Notes: generated by a model not told the origin, from the sequence alone. A DNA stretch of 64,000 bases from Ruegeria sediminis (GCF_005938215.1 NZ_VCPD01000002.1:124001-188000), one strand, 5' to 3'. Counted from the first letter of the stretch, positions 51,166-60,628 are shown. Numbers and translations are program-made.

Positions 51166-52176
51166 TTACCCCATGAACTCGGCGGTCAGTCTGGCGCCCG
51201 CGGCCCGGTACTCCCGGTCGATTCGATCCACAAGCTCGGCCGCATGAACGATCTTGGTCACACCGCCGATACCCTGCCCCGAGCCCCAGATTTCCTTCCA
51301 CGCCTTCGGCTTGGAAGATCCCTGGCCGAAATTCATCGTGGACGCGTCCGCCGACGGCAGGTTGTCCGGATCCATTCCTGCCCGCACCACGGACTTCTTC
51401 AGATAGTTGCCGTGCACGCCGGTAAAGAGCGAGGAATAGACGATATCCTCGGCACCGCTCTCGACGATCATGCGTTTGTATTCCTCTTGCGCATTCGCCT
51501 CGTGGGTGGCGATGAAGGGAGACCCGACATAACCGAAATCCGCGCCCATGGCCCGCGCCGCCAGCAGCGACTCGCCGCAGGCGATGGCGCCCGAAAGGGC
51601 AATCGGCCCGTTGAACCACTGCCGGATTTCGCGAACCAGCGCCATCGGAGACTGTTGACCGGCGTGCCCGCCTGCGCCTGCAGCTACGGCGATCAGCCCG
51701 TCGGCGCCTTTTTCGATCGCCTTCCGCGCAAAAGTGTTGTTGATGATGTCATGCAGCACGACACCGCCGCAACTGTGCGCCGCTTCGTTGACCTCGACCC
51801 GCGCGCCCAGCGATGTGATCCAGACAGGTACCTTCCAGCGCGCGCAGATCTCGAGATCCCGTTCAAGCCGCGCGTTCGAGCGATGGACGATTTGGTTAAC
51901 GGCGAACGGCGCGGCGGGATTGTCGGGATTTTGCTGGTTGTGGCGGTCCAGCTCCTCGGTAATCCGCTTCAGCCAGACTTCGAGCAGCGGCGGTTCTCCA
52001 TCCGCCTCGCGCGCGTTCAGCGCCGGGAAGGCTCCGATGATCCCGGCCTTGCACTGGGCGATCACCAGTTCAGGTACCGAGATGATGAACAGGGGCGAGC
52101 CGATCATCGGCAGGCGCAGCCCGCGCAGTTGTTCAGGAAGGTGGCTGTCGTCTCGTTTCCAGGCCATGTCTTTCAT
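51166..52176 (-). CDS. Nitronate monooxygenase-like FMN enzyme
   Basis: About 336 residues. It is a TIM-barrel FMN protein of the NMO/2-nitropropane dioxygenase family with LRLPMIGSPLFIISVPELVI, GIIGAFPALNAR, DGLIAVAAGAGGHAGQQSPM and ALSGAIACGESLLAARAMGA. Oxidation of nitronates is the family reaction, but many members have other or unknown substrates. ATG 52176 has AAGGG upstream; 52182 and 52167 are alternatives. It ends 3 bases before the phosphatase gene. Confidence 0.88.
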   Translation of the reverse strand: MKDMAWKRDDSHLPEQLRGLRLPMIGSPLFIISVPELVIAQCKAGIIGAFPALNAREADGEPPLLEVWLKRITEELDRHNQQNPDNPAAPFAVNQIVHRSNARLERDLEICARWKVPVWITSLGARVEVNEAAHSCGGVVLHDIINNTFARKAIEKGADGLIAVAAGAGGHAGQQSPMALVREIRQWFNGPIALSGAIACGESLLAARAMGADFGYVGSPFIATHEANAQEEYKRMIVESGAEDIVYSSLFTGVHGNYLKKSVVRAGMDPDNLPSADASTMNFGQGSSKPKAWKEIWGSGQGIGGVTKIVHAAELVDRIDREYRAAGARLTAEFMG

Positions 52177-52224
52177 GTCCATCCCTTGCTTGCATTTTGA
52201 GTGAAAAATTCGGTCCAACACATT

Positions 52225-53046
52225 CTACTGAAGCGCTTTTTCAAAGATGTTCTGCCCGGCCATGACATTGATGCCGCCCGAAACCGGAATAACCGCGCCG
52301 GTGACATAGGAACCGCCCCTGCCGCACAGGAACAACATGCAGCCCGCGATATCCTCGTCCCGGCCCACACGTTTCAGCGGCACGTCCGACCCGACCTTTT
52401 CGCGCATTTCCCGGTCCGCCGTGGCGAAGGCCGTCATGCGCGACACGAAGGGCCCCGGGGCCAGCGCGTTGACGGTGATCGCATGGGGCGACAACTCCTT
52501 AGCCATGATCTTGGTCAGGTGGATGACCGCTGCCTTGGACGCGGAATAGCTGTAGGCGCCGTCGCCCATCGGGATCTCTCCCATCACCGAGCCCACATTC
52601 ACAACCCGCGCCGGGTCTTCCACCGTTCCGGACTTCATCAGCATCGGCAGCAGTTTCTGGGTCAGGTCGAACACACCGGCCACGTTGACCGACATAACCT
52701 TGTCCCAGGCCTCATGTGGAAACTGCCCCATCGGAGCGCCCCAGGTGACGCCTGCATTGTTCATCAGGATATCAAGGGTTTCCGTGCGCTTCTTGACTTC
52801 GGCGACCAGCGCATCCACACCGCCCTTGCTGCCGACGTCGCCCGCAAACCCTTCCGCCGTACCGGGCGCGTCCAAAGCGTTCAGTTCGATCGCGACAGCC
52901 TCGCAGGCGTCGCCCTTGCGCGAGGCGATCAGCACGCGGGCGCCCGCACGCACAAGTGCTTCGGCGGCCATCCGACCGATGCCGGTGGCGCCGCCCGTAA
53001 TCAGCGCGGTCTTGCCGTGAAGAGAAAACAGAGCTTCCGGTGTCAT
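52225..53046 (-). CDS. Short-chain dehydrogenase/reductase of the acyl-CoA operon
   Basis: A 273-residue SDR: TALITGGATGIGRMAAEALV, NNAGVTW, catalytic region NVGSVMG and YSYSASKAAVIHL. ATG 53046 follows AAGGATAAACAC, a clear ribosome site. Arg in ASRKGD after the second strand suggests NADP. The substrate may be a hydroxyacyl-CoA intermediate of the operon's pathway. Confidence 0.9.
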   Translation of the reverse strand: MTPEALFSLHGKTALITGGATGIGRMAAEALVRAGARVLIASRKGDACEAVAIELNALDAPGTAEGFAGDVGSKGGVDALVAEVKKRTETLDILMNNAGVTWGAPMGQFPHEAWDKVMSVNVAGVFDLTQKLLPMLMKSGTVEDPARVVNVGSVMGEIPMGDGAYSYSASKAAVIHLTKIMAKELSPHAITVNALAPGPFVSRMTAFATADREMREKVGSDVPLKRVGRDEDIAGCMLFLCGRGGSYVTGAVIPVSGGINVMAGQNIFEKALQ

Positions 53047-53056
53047 GTGTTTATCC

Positions 53057-54172
53057 TTAGAACCCGCGCGCTTGCGCGACGATGTTTGCGTGGTACCCAT
53101 AGTCGCCCAACCATTCGGCCGCGACCCTTGCGCGTTTCATGTAGAACCCCATGTCGAAGGCGTCCGTCATGCCGATGCCGCCGTGCATCTGAACGCCTTC
53201 CTGCACGGCGCGCTGTGCCGTGTCGGTGGCACGCGCCTTGGCGAGCGACACGGCCAGCGAAGCATTGCCCGGATCGTCATCAAGCATCCGGCCAGCGTGC
53301 ATGATGGCCGAGGCCGTCACTTCGCATTCGCACCAAAGATGCGCCGCCCGGTGCTGCAGCGCCTGGAAGGCCCCGATCGGAACGCCGAATTGCTTGCGCT
53401 CCTTGAGGTATTCCACGGTCATGCCGAAGGCCCCGGCGGCGAGGCCGGCCATCTCGGCGGCCAATGCAGCCTGCCCTGCCTCCAGCGCGGGTTTCAGGAC
53501 GGTCATGGCGTCGTCCACCTGCCCCAGGACATCTTCCCCGGTGGCAACCACCTCGTCGAACCGGATATCCGCCGTATCCCGGCTGTCTATCGTCGCTCGG
53601 CGTTCTCGGCTCACTCCCTCCCTGCCCGACGGAATGTCGAACAGCGTCAACCCGTTGCCGGTACGCGCCAGAACCAGCAGGCGGTCGGCATTGCCGCCAT
53701 CGACCACGAACCGCTTTTCGCCGTTCAGCCGGAAGCCGTTGCCATCGGCCCGAGCCTCCATCCGGGTATTGGCGGGGTCAAACTTGGCCCCTTCGTCCAC
53801 GGCCAGGGCATAAGTTGCCTGGCCTGCCGCTATTCGGCCAAGCGCCTCGGTCGCGCGCCTGTCCGATACCTGGCGCAGCGCCGTCGCGGCGATTACTGCC
53901 GTCGATATGAAAGGGGACGAAGCCAAAGTCTTGCCCATCTCGCCAGCCAGAACACAGGCCGCAGCATGGCCCATGTCCGAACCGCCTGCAGCTTCGGGCA
54001 CCAGAATCCCGGCCCAACCCATTTCGACCATGGCCTTCCAAAGCCCCGGGTCCGCCGTTTCCCCCGAATCCCGCATGTTCCGCAGACGCGAGACGGGGGC
54101 TGCGCCATCCAGGAAACCGCGCGCGGCCTCCGCAAGAAGGGCTTCTTCGTCTGTCCTTACTAGCTTCGCCAT
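53057..54172 (-). CDS. Acyl-CoA dehydrogenase-like protein, small subunit type
   Basis: A 371-residue acyl-CoA dehydrogenase fold protein. It has MVEMGWAGILVPEAAGGSDM and a C-terminal part QEGVQMHGGIGMTDAFDMGF, but the family's C-terminal catalytic Glu motif is not apparent. It follows a second acyl-CoA dehydrogenase gene by 4 bases. Such adjacent pairs often form alpha2beta2 heterotetramers with one active subunit, as in steroid side-chain FadE enzymes. Function inferred. Confidence 0.88.
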   Translation of the reverse strand: MAKLVRTDEEALLAEAARGFLDGAAPVSRLRNMRDSGETADPGLWKAMVEMGWAGILVPEAAGGSDMGHAAACVLAGEMGKTLASSPFISTAVIAATALRQVSDRRATEALGRIAAGQATYALAVDEGAKFDPANTRMEARADGNGFRLNGEKRFVVDGGNADRLLVLARTGNGLTLFDIPSGREGVSRERRATIDSRDTADIRFDEVVATGEDVLGQVDDAMTVLKPALEAGQAALAAEMAGLAAGAFGMTVEYLKERKQFGVPIGAFQALQHRAAHLWCECEVTASAIMHAGRMLDDDPGNASLAVSLAKARATDTAQRAVQEGVQMHGGIGMTDAFDMGFYMKRARVAAEWLGDYGYHANIVAQARGF

Positions 54173-54176
54173 GTCG

Positions 54177-55340
54177 TCAACCCGGCAGCCCAAGCACGCG
54201 CTTGGAAATGATTGAAAGCATCACTTCGGAGGTGCCGCCTTCGATGGAATTCGCCTTGGTTCTCAGCCAGTTCGGCGCCCGGTCGTCGTCCCAGCCCAAG
54301 GCATCGGATCCACCCGCTGCCATCACCAGTTCCAGCCGCCGCTTGTTCAACTCGGTCCCCATGTATTTCAGCATGGCCGAGGCATCGCCTGCCCCCTGCC
54401 CGGCCTCGGCCTGATCCTTGTAGCGTTCCAGCGTCAGGCCGACCGCAAGGCCATCGATCTCGGCGCGCATCGCATCGGCGCGCAGAACCGGATCGGTCAG
54501 CCCCGTCTCGCTGTCGGCCAGAACCGCGCCAAGCGGCCTGCCCGCGCCCATCGTGCCGCCAGCAGCCGAAATCATCTCGCGTTCGTGGGTCAACAGGTAC
54601 TTGGCCACGTCCCACCCCCGGTTGACTTCGCCCACGACCAGATCTTTCGGCACCTTCACATGGTCGAAAAACGTCTCGCAAAATGGTGAAACGCCCGAAA
54701 TCAGCTTGATAGGCCGGGTCGAAACGCCATCGCTCTGCATGTCGATCAGAACAAAGGAAATACCCTTGTGCTTCGGTGCGTCACGGTCTGTCCGCACCAG
54801 CGCAAATATCCAGTCGGCCTTGTCGGCATAGGATGTCCAGATCTTCTGTCCGTTGACCAGCCAGTGATCGCCCTTGTCCTCGCATCGTGTTTGCAGGCTG
54901 GCGAGGTCGGACCCCGCGCCGGGTTCGGAATAGCCTTGGCACCAGCGGACTTCACCGCGGGCGATCGGTGGCAGATAGTGCTTTTTCTGCTCATGCGTGC
55001 CGAAATGCAGCAACGCCGGGCCCAGCATCCAGATGCCAAAGCTTTGCAAAGGGTAGCGCGCGTTCAGGCGGCGCATCTCGTCGTGAAATATCTTTTCCTG
55101 CTCGCGGTTGAGCCCGGCCCCGCCGTATTCGACCGGCCAGGTCGGCACCGTGTAGCCTTTGGTGACGCAGCGTTCCAACCAGGTCCGCTGGGCGTCGGAT
55201 GCGAATTTCCAGTTCTTTCCGCCCCAGCAGATGCTAGCCTCGTCATTACGGCCGTCCCGCATTTCGTCGGGGCAATTATCCTCAAGCCAGGCGCGCAATT
55301 CGCCCCGAAAAGCTTCTGGTTCCGTTGCTTCCATGCCCAT
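54177..55340 (-). CDS. Acyl-CoA dehydrogenase, large subunit type
   Basis: A 387-residue acyl-CoA dehydrogenase. FAD and substrate motifs are WCQGYSEPGAGSDLASLQTR, HWLVNGQKIWTSYADKADWI and the C-terminal NSIEGGTSEVMLSIISKRVL. It is the first gene of the leftward operon, divergent from the quinone reductase-like gene by 127 bp. GGGAGGAGAC precedes ATG 55340; ATG 55334 is the alternative. It is likely the catalytic partner of the next gene. Confidence 0.9.
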   Translation of the reverse strand: MGMEATEPEAFRGELRAWLEDNCPDEMRDGRNDEASICWGGKNWKFASDAQRTWLERCVTKGYTVPTWPVEYGGAGLNREQEKIFHDEMRRLNARYPLQSFGIWMLGPALLHFGTHEQKKHYLPPIARGEVRWCQGYSEPGAGSDLASLQTRCEDKGDHWLVNGQKIWTSYADKADWIFALVRTDRDAPKHKGISFVLIDMQSDGVSTRPIKLISGVSPFCETFFDHVKVPKDLVVGEVNRGWDVAKYLLTHEREMISAAGGTMGAGRPLGAVLADSETGLTDPVLRADAMRAEIDGLAVGLTLERYKDQAEAGQGAGDASAMLKYMGTELNKRRLELVMAAGGSDALGWDDDRAPNWLRTKANSIEGGTSEVMLSIISKRVLGLPG

Positions 55341-55467
55341 GTCTCCTCCCGCACAGAAAGCCGTTTCGCATAGCAAAATTGCATTTCGAAAGCTGGTTGA
55401 CAACAGCCTGAGCCGACAGAAGACTTCACGTCAGTTTGCAGATTCCGCGCGGCCGAGAGAGGGGAGA

Positions 55468-56469
55468 ATGTCCATGAAAGCAATGCTCAGCACAGCGCCC
55501 GGCGGGCCGGAAACACTGGAATTGACCGAACTCCCCGATCCCGTGCCGAAGAAGGGCGAATTGCTGGTGCGGGTGCGTGCGGCCGGGGTGAACTTTCCCG
55601 ACACGCTGATGATCCGGGACCTATACCAGATGAAACCGCCCCGCCCCTTCGCTCCTGGCGGCGAGATCGCGGGCGAGGTTCTGGCCATCGGCGAAGGGGT
55701 CGAGGGGTTCAAGACAGGCGACCGGGTGCTCGCCCTGACCGGTCACGGCGGGTTCGCCACGCATCTGACAATCAGGGCCGCTTCTGCCGTGAAGATGCCC
55801 GATACGATGCCTTACGAGGATGCCGCCTGCTTCATCTTTACATACGGAACTTCCCACCACGCGCTCAAGGACCGGGCCGCGCTGCAGGCTGGTGAAAGCT
55901 TGTTGATCCTGGGTGCCGCCGGGGGCGTCGGCGCCGCTGCAATCGAGCTTGGCAAGGCGGCCGGCGCGCAGGTTATCGCGGCGGTGTCGTCGCAGGAAAA
56001 GGCCGAGTTCTGCCGCGAGATCGGAGCGGACGAAACGCTCGTCTATCCGCTCCGGATGGACAAGGACGCGCAAAAGGCGCTGTCGGCGGATATCAAGAAG
56101 TTGGCCGGCGGCGAAGGGGCGGACGTTGTCTACGACGCGGTGGGCGGAGACTATGCCGAGCCGGCGTTGCGGGCGACGGCCTGGCAAGGGCGGTATCTTG
56201 TCGTCGGGTTCCCGGCTGGCATCCCGAAAATCCCGCTCAATCTGACCTTGCTCAAAGGATGTCAGATCGTCGGTGTCTTTTGGGGCGCGTCGGTGTTCCG
56301 GGATCCCAAGGGCCATGCAGAGAATATGGCCGACCTGTTCCGTCTATACGGCGAGGGCAGGATCAAGCCCCGGATCAGTGCGCGTTATCCGCTGGAACAG
56401 GCTGCCGAGGCGCTGGACCTCATGCAAGCGCGCAAGGTCATGGGCAAGGTCGTGATCACGATGGACTGA
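55468..56469 (+). CDS. Zinc-independent MDR oxidoreductase (quinone oxidoreductase type)
   Basis: A 333-residue medium-chain reductase. It has GGEIAGEVLAIGEGVEGFKT, the NADP site LGAAGGVGAAAIELGKAAGA and no structural zinc Cys cluster, as in NADPH:quinone oxidoreductases and enoyl reductases. The end QARKVMGKVVITMD is typical. ATG 55468 or 55474, both after GAGGGGAGA. It is divergently transcribed from the acyl-CoA dehydrogenase operon and probably shares its promoter region. Confidence 0.9.
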   Translation: MSMKAMLSTAPGGPETLELTELPDPVPKKGELLVRVRAAGVNFPDTLMIRDLYQMKPPRPFAPGGEIAGEVLAIGEGVEGFKTGDRVLALTGHGGFATHLTIRAASAVKMPDTMPYEDAACFIFTYGTSHHALKDRAALQAGESLLILGAAGGVGAAAIELGKAAGAQVIAAVSSQEKAEFCREIGADETLVYPLRMDKDAQKALSADIKKLAGGEGADVVYDAVGGDYAEPALRATAWQGRYLVVGFPAGIPKIPLNLTLLKGCQIVGVFWGASVFRDPKGHAENMADLFRLYGEGRIKPRISARYPLEQAAEALDLMQARKVMGKVVITMD

Positions 56470-56561
56470 GGCACGGCCCGAGTGCGCGAAGCCTCGGAAA
56501 TCCGGAACCCCGCTTGACCGTGTTGACGGCGGCATTCCAAGCAAAGATCGAGGAACACTTC

Positions 56562-57032
56562 ATGTCGGCATTGGACAACGCTCTGGCGGCTGCACAGGAA
56601 AACCTTGGCGTCGAGGTCGGCGTGTCGGACTGGATTACCGTCAGCCAGCACATGATCGACGAGTTCGCCCGGGTGACGTTGGACGACCAATGGATCCACG
56701 TCGACCCAAGCCGCGCGGCTGCCGAAACCCCGTTCGGCGGATCCATTGCCCATGGGTTCCTGACGCTGTCGCTGGCAAGCCGCATGTTCTACGACTGTTT
56801 CGATCCGCTGCCTGGTCAGGCGATGGGGATCAACTATGGCTTCGACAAGCTGCGGTTTCTGGCGCCCGTGCGCTCCGGCGCCCGCATCCGTGGACGCTTC
56901 GTCCTGAGCAAGGTGCGCAAACGGTCCGAGACCGAGTTGTTGCGGGTTCACGATCTGACCGTCGAGATCGAGAACCAGAATACCCCCGCCCTGGTCACAA
57001 GTTGGCTGGGGTTGACCATTTTTGATCTCTAG
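56562..57032 (+). CDS. MaoC-family dehydratase
   Basis: A 156-residue hotdog-fold hydratase. The hydratase motif is FARVTLDDQWIHVDPSRAAA, then TPFGGSIAHGFLTLSLAS (Asp and His, catalytic). Family members add water to enoyl-CoA (R-specific). ATG 56562 has GAGGAACACTTC upstream. It follows the quinone reductase-like gene by 92 bp. Confidence 0.92.
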   Translation: MSALDNALAAAQENLGVEVGVSDWITVSQHMIDEFARVTLDDQWIHVDPSRAAAETPFGGSIAHGFLTLSLASRMFYDCFDPLPGQAMGINYGFDKLRFLAPVRSGARIRGRFVLSKVRKRSETELLRVHDLTVEIENQNTPALVTSWLGLTIFDL

Positions 57033-57171
57033 CCCGATTTTTTCCCCGATAAATGCCGGTAATGGTCATATTCCCGCCGTTAGGTCACCTGTATGTTGCA
57101 TGCGACCGACAGGCCTGTGGACAGTCAATCCCATTCATGGCTATGAGAGAGTCTATGGGGAAATTACACGC

Positions 57172-57621
57172 ATGAGTAAAATCTTGGTCCTCAATGGCCC
57201 GAACCTCAACCTGCTGGGCACGCGCCAGCCCGAGGTTTACGGGAACACGACATTGAAGATGATCGAAGAGGCCTGCACCCGGCACGGGGAGAAACGCGGG
57301 CTGAAGGTGACCTGCGGTCAGTCGAACCACGAAGGCGCTCTCATCGACGCGATTCATGCTGCCCGCAAAGAACAGGACGGGATCGTTCTGAATGCCGGGG
57401 CATACACCCATACATCGGTTGCCATCATGGACGCGATTTCCTCGGCCCAGGTGCCAGTGGTCGAGGTTCACCTGTCGAACATTCACGCCCGGGAAACCTT
57501 TCGGCACAAGTCGTTCATAGCTCCGGTCGCGATCGGGCAAATCTGCGGCTTCGGGGCACGGGGTTACACCCTCGCGCTCGATGCATTGGCCGCATATCTG
57601 CAAGGGGAAACGCTCGGATGA
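57172..57621 (+). CDS. aroQ: Type II 3-dehydroquinate dehydratase AroQ
   Basis: A 149-residue shikimate pathway enzyme, the usual type II length. Motifs are ILVLNGPNLNLLGTRQPEVY (catalytic Tyr), CGQSNHEGALIDAIHAA, IVLNAGAYTHTSVAIMDAI, VEVHLSNIHARETFRHKSF (catalytic His) and GQICGFGARGYTLALDAL. It works downstream of DAHP synthase. The stop overlaps the next ATG by 4 bases. Confidence 0.97.
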   Translation: MSKILVLNGPNLNLLGTRQPEVYGNTTLKMIEEACTRHGEKRGLKVTCGQSNHEGALIDAIHAARKEQDGIVLNAGAYTHTSVAIMDAISSAQVPVVEVHLSNIHARETFRHKSFIAPVAIGQICGFGARGYTLALDALAAYLQGETLG

Positions 57622-58373
57622 AGCTACGGGAATACCTGCATTTTCTGAGTTATACCAAGACGCTGGAAGAATTCTGGGACGCACATTGCCGCCAGATGGC
57701 TGAGTACGGGTTCGTGCGGCTTCTGTACGGATGCACGCAGTACCGGACCGAGACATCGCTTGGCGACCCCGCGGATTTCGTCATTCTTTCCAACCACTGC
57801 AAGGAATACCTGGACGGTTTCCTGCACTCGGGGCTCTACTTCCACGCGCCGATGTTGAAATGGGCGTTGAACCACGAAGGCGCGGCCAGCTGGCGCCTCA
57901 TTGCCGAGATGATGAACAGCAACGTGATGTCCCCGCAAGAGCGGCGGGTCTACGAGTTCAACCAATCAATGGGCGTCGTCAGTGGCTATACGATCAGCTT
58001 CAACTCGGTCTCGATGCGGTCCAAGGGGGCGATTTCGCTCTGCGCTGAAAACGGACGGCCCCAGGACGAGGTTGACGCGCTGTGGGACAAGCATGGCCAG
58101 GACATTCTGCTGATGAACAACATGGCTCATCTCAAGATCCTGACCCTGCCCTACAACGCTCCGAACCGGGCGCTGACCAGACGCCAGCGCGAGGCGCTGC
58201 AATGGGTCGGGGATGGAAAGACCACGCAGGACATTGCCCTACTCATGGGCCTCACGACGGCGACCGTCGAAAAGCACCTGCGGCTCGCCCGCGAGGCGCT
58301 ATCGGTCGAAACCACGGCGCAGGCTGTCCTGAAGGCATCTCTGCACAACCAGATGTTCGTGATGGAGGCTTAG
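57618..58373 (+). CDS. LuxR-family regulator, autoinducer-domain type, solo
   Basis: A 251-residue protein. Residues about 15-165 resemble an autoinducer-binding domain. Residues 186-245 are a LuxR HTH (LTRRQREALQWVGDGKTTQD, then IALLMGLTTATVEKHLRLAR). No luxI is present in the window. Aligned by eye with TraR/LuxR, the pocket residues are altered: Trp57 to Tyr64, Tyr61 to Phe68, Asp70 to Ala77, while Trp85 (Trp92) is kept. It may bind another ligand or none. The gene overlaps aroQ (ATGA) and is co-transcribed with it. Confidence 0.88.
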   Translation: MKLREYLHFLSYTKTLEEFWDAHCRQMAEYGFVRLLYGCTQYRTETSLGDPADFVILSNHCKEYLDGFLHSGLYFHAPMLKWALNHEGAASWRLIAEMMNSNVMSPQERRVYEFNQSMGVVSGYTISFNSVSMRSKGAISLCAENGRPQDEVDALWDKHGQDILLMNNMAHLKILTLPYNAPNRALTRRQREALQWVGDGKTTQDIALLMGLTTATVEKHLRLAREALSVETTAQAVLKASLHNQMFVMEA

Positions 58374-58585
58374 GGTAACGCGATTGTGATGCTAAATCGC
58401 GCCAAATTACCTTGGGTAAGGAAATCATGACTTCCCTTTACCGGGTGCGAAATAGCACAATGAAACTGTTCCGTGAGTGGTGGCTTTAGCCAAGGAACAT
58501 TTCGATCGGACCTTCGCGATTTCGGGGCTCTCCGGTCACTCCGACAAAAGGCGTTTATTCCTCGCGCGCTTGAGTCGGAAATTTT

Positions 58586-58623
58586 GAGGGGCCCCTACCA
58601 TCCCCATCATTGTGGGGCCCCTC
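58586..58623 (+). terminator. Strong hairpin downstream of the LuxR gene
   Basis: GAGGGGCCCC (58586-58595) pairs perfectly with GGGGCCCCTC (58614-58623), with an 18-base loop. ATTTAATTT follows, a weak T-tract. It may end rightward transcripts or be part of a small RNA. Confidence 0.5.
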
Positions 58624-58705
58624 ATTTAATTTCCCAAAACCGCTATGAACCTGACGTTTCGCTACAGCGCGTGGTCGCACGTTCTCCGGTGACCGAGAAC
58701 GAACA

Positions 58706-58734
58706 AAGCCGGCTGCACTGTGTGCAACCGGCTT
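58706..58734 (-). terminator. Terminator of the rpsB-tsf operon
   Basis: On the minus strand, AAGCCGGTTGCACA pairs with GTGCAGCCGGCTT, followed by TGTTCG. It lies 44 bases past the tsf stop. The T-run is short but the stem is long. Confidence 0.65.
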
Positions 58735-58777
58735 GCAATTGGTCGCGTCCGGACTCTCAGGGCCGGACGAAGGCGTG

Positions 58778-59653
58778 TCAGCCTTGGGCCGCTTTGGCGA
58801 CTTCGGCAGCGAAGTCTTCCTTTTCGCGTGCGATGCCTTCGCCGACTTCCAGACGAATGAACCCGGTGATCGTGGCGCCGGCCTCTTTCGCGGCAGCTTC
58901 GACGGTCAGATCGGGATTCACAACGAACTGCTGGTTCAGCAGGGTCGACTCGGCCACGAATTTCTTCATGCGCCCCTCGATCATCTTTTCGATCACCGCT
59001 TCCGGCTTGCCGGATTCGCGGGCGATGTCCATCTGAACCTGCTTTTCCTTCTCGATCATGGCCGGATCCATGTCCGCCTCGGAAAGGGCAGCCGGGTTCA
59101 CGGCCGCGATGTGCATTGCGACCTGCTTGCCAATGGTCTCATCGCCACCTTTCAGACCGACCAGAACGCCGATCTTGCCCATGCCAGGGGTCACGGCGTT
59201 GTGGACGTAGGAAACGACGGTGTCGCCTTCGATCTTGGCCATGCGGCGCAGGGTCATGTTCTCGCCGATGGTGGCGATCTTGTCGGTCAGGGTGTCGGCA
59301 ACGGTCTTGCCGCCCAGGTCGGCGTCCTTCAGAGCCTCGACATCAGCCGCGTTCAGGGCAGCAGTGGCAATACGCGAAACCATCTCCTGGAATTCGGAGT
59401 TCTTGGCGACAAAATCGGTTTCAGCGTTGACTTCGACGGCGACGCCCTTGCCACCTTCGACGACGACGGCAACCAGGCCTTCGGCGGCGGTGCGGCCCGA
59501 TTTCTTGGCGGCCTTGGCCAGACCCTTGGTACGCAGCCAGTCAACGGCGGCGTCCATGTCGCCATCGGTTTCGGTCAGCGCCTTCTTGGCGTCCATCATG
59601 CCGGCGCCGGTTGCGTCGCGCAGTTCTTTAACGAGTGCTGCTGTGATTGCCAT
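58778..59653 (-). CDS. tsf: Translation elongation factor Ts
   Basis: A 291-residue EF-Ts that recycles EF-Tu. The N-terminal UBA-like domain is [20 protein letters not shown], then [20 protein letters not shown]. The core has [20 protein letters not shown] (TDFVA motif). It follows rpsB by 76 bases on the same strand, the conserved bacterial order. Confidence 0.98.
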   Translation of the reverse strand: MAITAALVKELRDATGAGMMDAKKALTETDGDMDAAVDWLRTKGLAKAAKKSGRTAAEGLVAVVVEGGKGVAVEVNAETDFVAKNSEFQEMVSRIATAALNAADVEALKDADLGGKTVADTLTDKIATIGENMTLRRMAKIEGDTVVSYVHNAVTPGMGKIGVLVGLKGGDETIGKQVAMHIAAVNPAALSEADMDPAMIEKEKQVQMDIARESGKPEAVIEKMIEGRMKKFVAESTLLNQQFVVNPDLTVEAAAKEAGATITGFIRLEVGEGIAREKEDFAAEVAKAAQG

Positions 59654-59729
59654 TTTCGGCTCTCCTCAATTCAAACGGATTTGGGGCAGGTCATACCCTG
59701 CCCCATATGTCATTTCAGTGACGGGCAGC

Positions 59730-60509
59730 TTAGGCTTCGGCCGTTTCTTCGGCGTCTGCGGCAACGGCTTCTTCGACCGGAGTTTCTTCCAACTCACCCA
59801 GATCGACGCCAGCGGCGCCCAGCTGCGCCGACATGCCGTCCAAGGCAGCGCGCGAAGCCAGATCGCAGTAAAGTGCGATGGCGCGGGCCGCGTCGTCGTT
59901 GCCGGGGATGATGTAGTCGATGCCATCGGGCGAGCAGTTGGTGTCAACTACGGCCACGACCGGAATGCCCAGCTTGTTGGCTTCGGCAATGGCCAGCGCT
60001 TCTTTCTTGACGTCGATGACGAACAGCAGATCCGGAACGCCGCCCATCTCGCGGATGCCGCCCAGCGAAGCCTGCAGCTTCTCCTGGTCTCGTTCCATGC
60101 CCAGACGCTCTTTCTTGGTCAGGCCCTCGGCGCCGGATTCCATTGTCTCGTCGATCTGCTTGAGACGGCTGATCGACTGGGAAACGGTTTTCCAGTTGGT
60201 CAGCGTGCCGCCCAGCCAGCGGTGGTTCATGTAGTACTGCGCCGACTTTTCGGCAGCTTCGGCGATCGGGCCGGCAGCCTGACGCTTGGTGCCGACGAAC
60301 AGGATGCGGCCGCCTTTTGCAACGGTTTCGCGAATGACCTGCAGAGCCTGGTCCAGCATCGGGACGGTCTGCGTCAGGTCGAGGATGTGGATGCCGTTGC
60401 GCGCGCCGTAGATGAACGGAGCCATGCGCGGGTTCCAGCGTTGAGTCTGGTGGCCGAAGTGAACGCCAGCTTCCAGCAGCTGACGCATGGTGAACTCGGG
60501 AAGAGCCAT
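59730..60509 (-). CDS. rpsB: 30S ribosomal protein S2
   Basis: A 259-residue S2. Typical motifs are [72 protein letters not shown] and [22 protein letters not shown]-terminal acidic tail ([18 protein letters not shown]) extends past the core. It is the first gene of rpsB-tsf. Confidence 0.98.
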   Translation of the reverse strand: MALPEFTMRQLLEAGVHFGHQTQRWNPRMAPFIYGARNGIHILDLTQTVPMLDQALQVIRETVAKGGRILFVGTKRQAAGPIAEAAEKSAQYYMNHRWLGGTLTNWKTVSQSISRLKQIDETMESGAEGLTKKERLGMERDQEKLQASLGGIREMGGVPDLLFVIDVKKEALAIAEANKLGIPVVAVVDTNCSPDGIDYIIPGNDDAARAIALYCDLASRAALDGMSAQLGAAGVDLGELEETPVEEAVAADAEETAEA

Positions 60510-60608
60510 GCTTAGTTTTTCCTTTCCGGTTTACGCCTTGGCGGGGGTGATAGAGAAGCGGATGCTCCAACCGGCGGTCTTTATGGGGATGTCTCCCCCA
60601 AAAAGGCC

Positions 60609-60628
60609 AAAACCCCGCCTGCGGGTTT
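60609..60628 (-). promoter_or_regulatory. Hairpin in the rpsB leader (possible attenuator)
   Basis: On the minus strand, AAACCCGC pairs with GCGGGGTTT (one bulge) and is followed by TGGCCTTTTT. It lies about 100 bases before the rpsB start. It resembles an intrinsic terminator, so it may act as a leader attenuator of the ribosomal operon. No further motif was recognised. Confidence 0.4.

Larger units (their letters stand above)
58374..58777. other. 404-bp gene-free region between the LuxR solo and tsf
   Basis: The two genes converge here. I see an imperfect inverted repeat near 58415-58445 (GGTAAGGAA...TTCCCTTTACC), a strong hairpin at 58586-58623, and the tsf terminator at 58706-58734. No gene is supported; the plus-strand frames run antisense to tsf or through the hairpins. 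Confidence 0.5.
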
